Under the pieces are notes generated by a model. The model made no database searches. It had not been told where the DNA came from and saw only the letters and a program-made list of their open reading frames with translations. Of a DNA stretch of 7,409 nt, positions 5,530-7,409 are shown piece after piece; the stretch's first letter is position 1; each line of letters begins with the position of its first letter. The position numbers and the translations under genes are program-made. The stretch is taken from the NCBI GenBank assembly GCA_024645155.1, contig JAHEGF010000046.1, positions 1 to 7,409 of the forward strand, read 5' to 3'. The stretch comes from Phyllobacteriaceae bacterium. Its GTDB lineage: Bacteria; Pseudomonadota; Alphaproteobacteria; Rhizobiales; Rhizobiaceae.

Positions 5530-5686
5530 ATCCTGTCCAAGATTGCAGGCGGCTCGCCTTAATTCACATGAGCCTGCATGAGACGGGTCGACCAGACGGA
5601 TGGGTTTTGCCCGGATGGAAGGTTCGAACCAATTTGGCCTTTTGCCGTCAGGGCGGGACATCCCGCCTGGTGAAAGGGGACAGGAT
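5530..5686 (+). promoter_or_regulatory. probable L10 leader of rplJ-rplL
   Basis: ATCCTGTCC (5530-5538) is an exact complement of GGACAGGAT (5678-5686) and would close a domain. Inside are TGCAGGC/GCCTGCA (5544-5550, 5572-5578) and GGCGGG-ACAT-CCCGCC (5652-5667). A structured element of this size upstream of rplJ is where the L10-(L7/L12) complex binds its message to repress translation in many bacteria. A second pairing, GGATC (5683-5687) with GATCC (5706-5710), would compete with the closing stem. I could not identify the kink-turn by eye, so the assignment rests on position and pairing. Confidence 0.52.
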
Positions 5687-5789
5687 CCTCGACGCCGTTC
5701 GGGTGATCCGGTTTACCGGCAGCCTGCGCAGCAAAATGCCAACCCGGCGCATGTTTCGCGATGAAGCAGGCGTCAACTGGAGACAGACA

Positions 5790-6308
5790 GTGGATAGAGC
5801 GGAAAAACGCGAATTCGTTGCGGCGCTGAACGAAGTGTTCAAGAGCACTGGGTCAGTTGTCGTAGCACACTATACCGGTCTGACCGTTGCGCAGATGGGC
5901 GATCTTCGTACCAAGATGCGTGAAGCGGGAGGAACTGTAAAAGTCGCGAAGAACCGTCTCGCCAAAATCGCTCTTCAGGGCACCGAATGCGAAAATATCA
6001 CGGAATTGTTCCAGGGACAGACCTTGATTGCGTATTCGGACGATCCGGTCACTGCACCGAAGGTTGCGGCCGAATTTGCCAAGGGTAATGACAAGCTGGT
6101 CATTATCGGTGGCACAATGGGCCCGACAGCTCTCGATGCGGATGGTGTCAAATCTCTTGCCTCGCTTCCGTCACTTGACGAATTGCGTGCCAAGATTATC
6201 GGCATGGTCAACACGCCGGCCACCAGGATCGCCCAGGTCGTCAACGCACCGGCAGGAAATCTTGCCCGCGTGATTGGCGCCTATGCCCGAAAAGACGAAG
6301 CGGCATGA
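5790..6308 (+). CDS. rplJ: 50S ribosomal protein L10
   Basis: A 172-residue L10, which anchors L7/L12 dimers to the 23S rRNA at the stalk base. The N-terminal RNA-binding domain shows DRAEKREFVAALNEVF, SVVVAHYTGLTVAQM and VKVAKNRLAKIAL (about 50-62). The C-terminal helix that carries L7/L12 dimers is at about 135-172 (NTPATRIAQVVNAPAGNLARVIGAYA). The start is GTG 5790: GGAGA lies 6 bases upstream and the protein then has the usual rhizobial start and length. The frame stays open upstream to an ATG at 5568, but those 74 codons lie in the structured leader and do not resemble L10. The GTG start may temper translation below that of rplL. Confidence 0.97.
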   Translation: MDRAEKREFVAALNEVFKSTGSVVVAHYTGLTVAQMGDLRTKMREAGGTVKVAKNRLAKIALQGTECENITELFQGQTLIAYSDDPVTAPKVAAEFAKGNDKLVIIGGTMGPTALDADGVKSLASLPSLDELRAKIIGMVNTPATRIAQVVNAPAGNLARVIGAYARKDEAA

Positions 6309-6359
6309 GGCCGTTCCTCGCTGTCAACTATCGTTCGAACCTTGTGAAGGAATATTGAA

Positions 6360-6734
6360 ATGGCTGATCTTGCAAAGATCGTGGACGACCTTTCGAACCT
6401 GACCGTCATCGAGGCGGCTGAGCTTTCGAAATTGCTTGAAGAAAAATGGGGCGTTTCGGCTGCAGCACCGGTAGCGGTCGCTGCCGCAGGCGGCGGCGCT
6501 GCCGCTGAAGCGGCCGAAGAAAAGGATGAATTCGACGTTGTTCTCGCTGCCATTGGCGACAAGAAAATTGAAGTCATCAAGGAAGTTCGCGCCATAACCG
6601 GTCTTGGGCTGAAAGAAGCAAAAGACCTGGTCGAGGCCGCTCCGAAGGCCGTCAAGGAAGGCATTTCCAAGGGTGAAGCCGAGGAAATCCAGAAGAAACT
6701 CGAAGGCGCCGGCGCCAAGGTCGAGTTGAAGTAA
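6360..6734 (+). CDS. rplL: 50S ribosomal protein L7/L12
   Basis: A 124-residue acidic stalk protein, present in several copies per ribosome, that recruits translation factors and stimulates their GTPases. The N-terminal dimerisation domain (1-33) has DLSNLTVIEAAELSKLLEEKW. A flexible Ala/Gly-rich hinge (about 34-54) follows. The C-terminal factor-binding domain (55-124) has EFDVVLAAIGDKKIEVIKEVR, then GLGLKEAKDLVEAAPK, and ends GAKVELK. AAGGAA lies 7 bases before ATG 6360, a stronger translation signal than that of rplJ, in line with the higher copy number needed. It lies 51 bases after rplJ and 175 bases before rpoB. Confidence 0.98.
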   Translation: MADLAKIVDDLSNLTVIEAAELSKLLEEKWGVSAAAPVAVAAAGGGAAAEAAEEKDEFDVVLAAIGDKKIEVIKEVRAITGLGLKEAKDLVEAAPKAVKEGISKGEAEEIQKKLEGAGAKVELK

Positions 6735-6746
6735 AGCGTAAGCGTC

Positions 6747-6771
6747 GCCCGGGCGGAAAGACCGTCCGGGC
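6747..6771 (+). other. strong hairpin after rplL
   Basis: GCCCGGGCGG (6747-6756) pairs with CCGTCCGGGC (6762-6771), ten pairs including one G-U, around an AAAGA loop. It starts 12 bases after the rplL stop. No T-run follows. Its place matches the rplL-rpoB attenuator/RNase III region known in E. coli, where part of transcription stops or is processed so that rpoBC is made at a lower level. The same role here is inferred. Confidence 0.6.
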
Positions 6772-6825
6772 AGCGCAATCCGTGCGTACCAAACCCTTTT
6801 CCTTAGGGCCTCGAGGGGTCTTCAG

Positions 6826-6845
6826 GAAACGGGTTTTACCGTTTC
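6826..6845 (+). other. second hairpin between rplL and rpoB
   Basis: GAAACGG (6826-6832) and CCGTTTC (6839-6845) form a perfect 7-bp stem with loop GTTTTA, 64 bases before rpoB. It is followed by AACAATG, not by a T-run. With the hairpin after rplL it may define a processing interval in the message. Confidence 0.48.
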
Positions 6846-6909
6846 AACAATGCCGCATTTCGCGGCCGCTACAGGCAGTAGTGCCAAAAAAACGCAACGA
6901 GGAGCGACA

Positions 6910-7409
6910 ATGGCTCAAACCCACACGTTCAATGGTCGCAGGCGGGTTCGCAGGTTCTTCGGCAGTATTCCCGAAGTCGCCGACATGCCAAATTTGATCG
7001 AAGTCCAGATGGCTTCCTATGACCAGTTTCTCATGGTCGAGGAGCCGGAAGGCGGACGCGGCGACGAGGGTCTGCAGGCGGTTTTCAAGTCGGTTTTCCC
7101 GATTTCTGATTTTTCGGGATCGGCGATGCTTGAATTCGTCAAATACGAGTTCGAAGCACCGAAATTTGACGTGGAAGAATGCCGCCAGCGCGATCTGACC
7201 TACTCGGCACCGCTGAAGGTCACCTTGCGCCTGATTGTGTTTGACATCGATGAGGACACCGGCGCCAAGTCTGTCAAGGATATCAAGGAGCAGGACGTCT
7301 ACATGGGCGACATGCCCCTGATGACGCCCAACGGCACCTTTGTCGTCAATGGCACCGAGCGTGTGATTGCTTCACAGATGCACCGCTCGCCTGGTGTCTT
7401 CTTTGACCA
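6910..7409 (+). CDS. rpoB: DNA-directed RNA polymerase subunit beta, N-terminal part
   Basis: The first 166 codons (plus two bases) of RpoB, cut by the window edge; the full protein is usually near 1,370-1,380 residues in this group. The start MAQTHTFNGRRRVRRFFG and the following MPNLIEVQMASYDQFL are typical of alphaproteobacterial RpoB. DFSGSAMLEFVKYEFEAPKFD and CRQRDLTYSAPLKVTLRL belong to the beta1/protrusion part, and NGTFVVNGTERVIASQMHRSPGV (141-163) is the strongly conserved motif before the edge. ATG 6910 has GAGGAG 5 bases upstream. The rifampicin-contact region lies beyond the window. It is last in the visible operon, and rpoC is expected next. Confidence 0.97.
   Translation, partial: MAQTHTFNGRRRVRRFFGSIPEVADMPNLIEVQMASYDQFLMVEEPEGGRGDEGLQAVFKSVFPISDFSGSAMLEFVKYEFEAPKFDVEECRQRDLTYSAPLKVTLRLIVFDIDEDTGAKSVKDIKEQDVYMGDMPLMTPNGTFVVNGTERVIASQMHRSPGVFFD

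Noticed and set aside
5591..5631. GGGTTTTGCCC and GGTTCGAACC palindromes as a terminator or tRNA T-arm remnant
   Set aside because: The stems are too short or have no loop room, no T-run follows in a fitting place, and no tRNA cloverleaf surrounds the GGTTCGAACC.
6281..6778. 165-codon minus-strand frame across rplL
   Set aside because: Serine/alanine-rich shadow produced by rplL codon bias on the opposite strand.
6791..6840. Resemblance to the T7 terminator (AGGGCCTC, GGGGTCTT, ACGGGTTTT)
   Set aside because: The words are similar but the order and pairing differ, and there is no long T-run; treated as chance.
6782..6997. 71-codon plus-strand frame before rpoB
   Set aside because: It runs out of frame into rpoB and covers the hairpin region; no start signal or similarity.
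1..7409. CRISPR arrays, insertion sequences, phage or toxin-antitoxin genes
   Set aside because: No regularly spaced repeats, transposase motifs or such genes are seen; the operon is intact and ordinary in order.

Overview
The window looks like chromosome of an alphaproteobacterium, most likely a Hyphomicrobiales (Rhizobiales) member. RpoB, L10, L7/L12 and SecE all read like rhizobial versions, L10 starts with GTG as is usual there, and a tRNA-Trp stands directly before secE. Genus cannot be fixed from sequence alone. I found no previously undescribed system. The right half is one of the most conserved bacterial operons, and the interesting content is in its RNA leaders and in one clear FNR/FixK-type operator.

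Left part (1-3060, all genes on the minus strand). In transcription order: a tandem universal stress protein (2096-2935), an MFS transporter (699-1919) and a xanthine/guanine phosphoribosyltransferase (82-579). A perfect TTGAT-N4-ATCAA palindrome (3005-3018) lies upstream of the stress protein and points to oxygen-linked control. A plausible rho-independent terminator (1966-1995) separates the stress gene from the transporter. The transporter and gpt are 119 bases apart and may be read together or separately.

Middle (3061-3416). tRNA-Trp(CCA) with encoded CCA end (3120-3195) is followed by 221 bases without a gene. This stretch holds a weak promoter candidate, an inverted repeat and a complementary pair, and leads into secE.

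Right part (3417-7409, plus strand). secE, nusG, rplK, rplA, rplJ, rplL and the first 166 codons of rpoB form the protein-export / transcription-elongation / ribosomal-stalk / RNA-polymerase operon. SecE anchors the translocon. NusG couples RNA polymerase to the ribosome. L11 and L1 are the base of the factor-binding stalk and the L1 stalk. L10 and L7/L12 form the stalk itself, and RpoB is the polymerase beta subunit. Each long internal gap carries RNA structure. Before rplK is a copy of the 23S rRNA L1-binding element (GGTGGGAG ... TACCACC). Between rplA and rplJ, 346 bases hold mutually exclusive hairpins and a long-range stem typical of an L10 leader. Between rplL and rpoB are two strong hairpins without U-tracts, suggestive of processing or partial attenuation.
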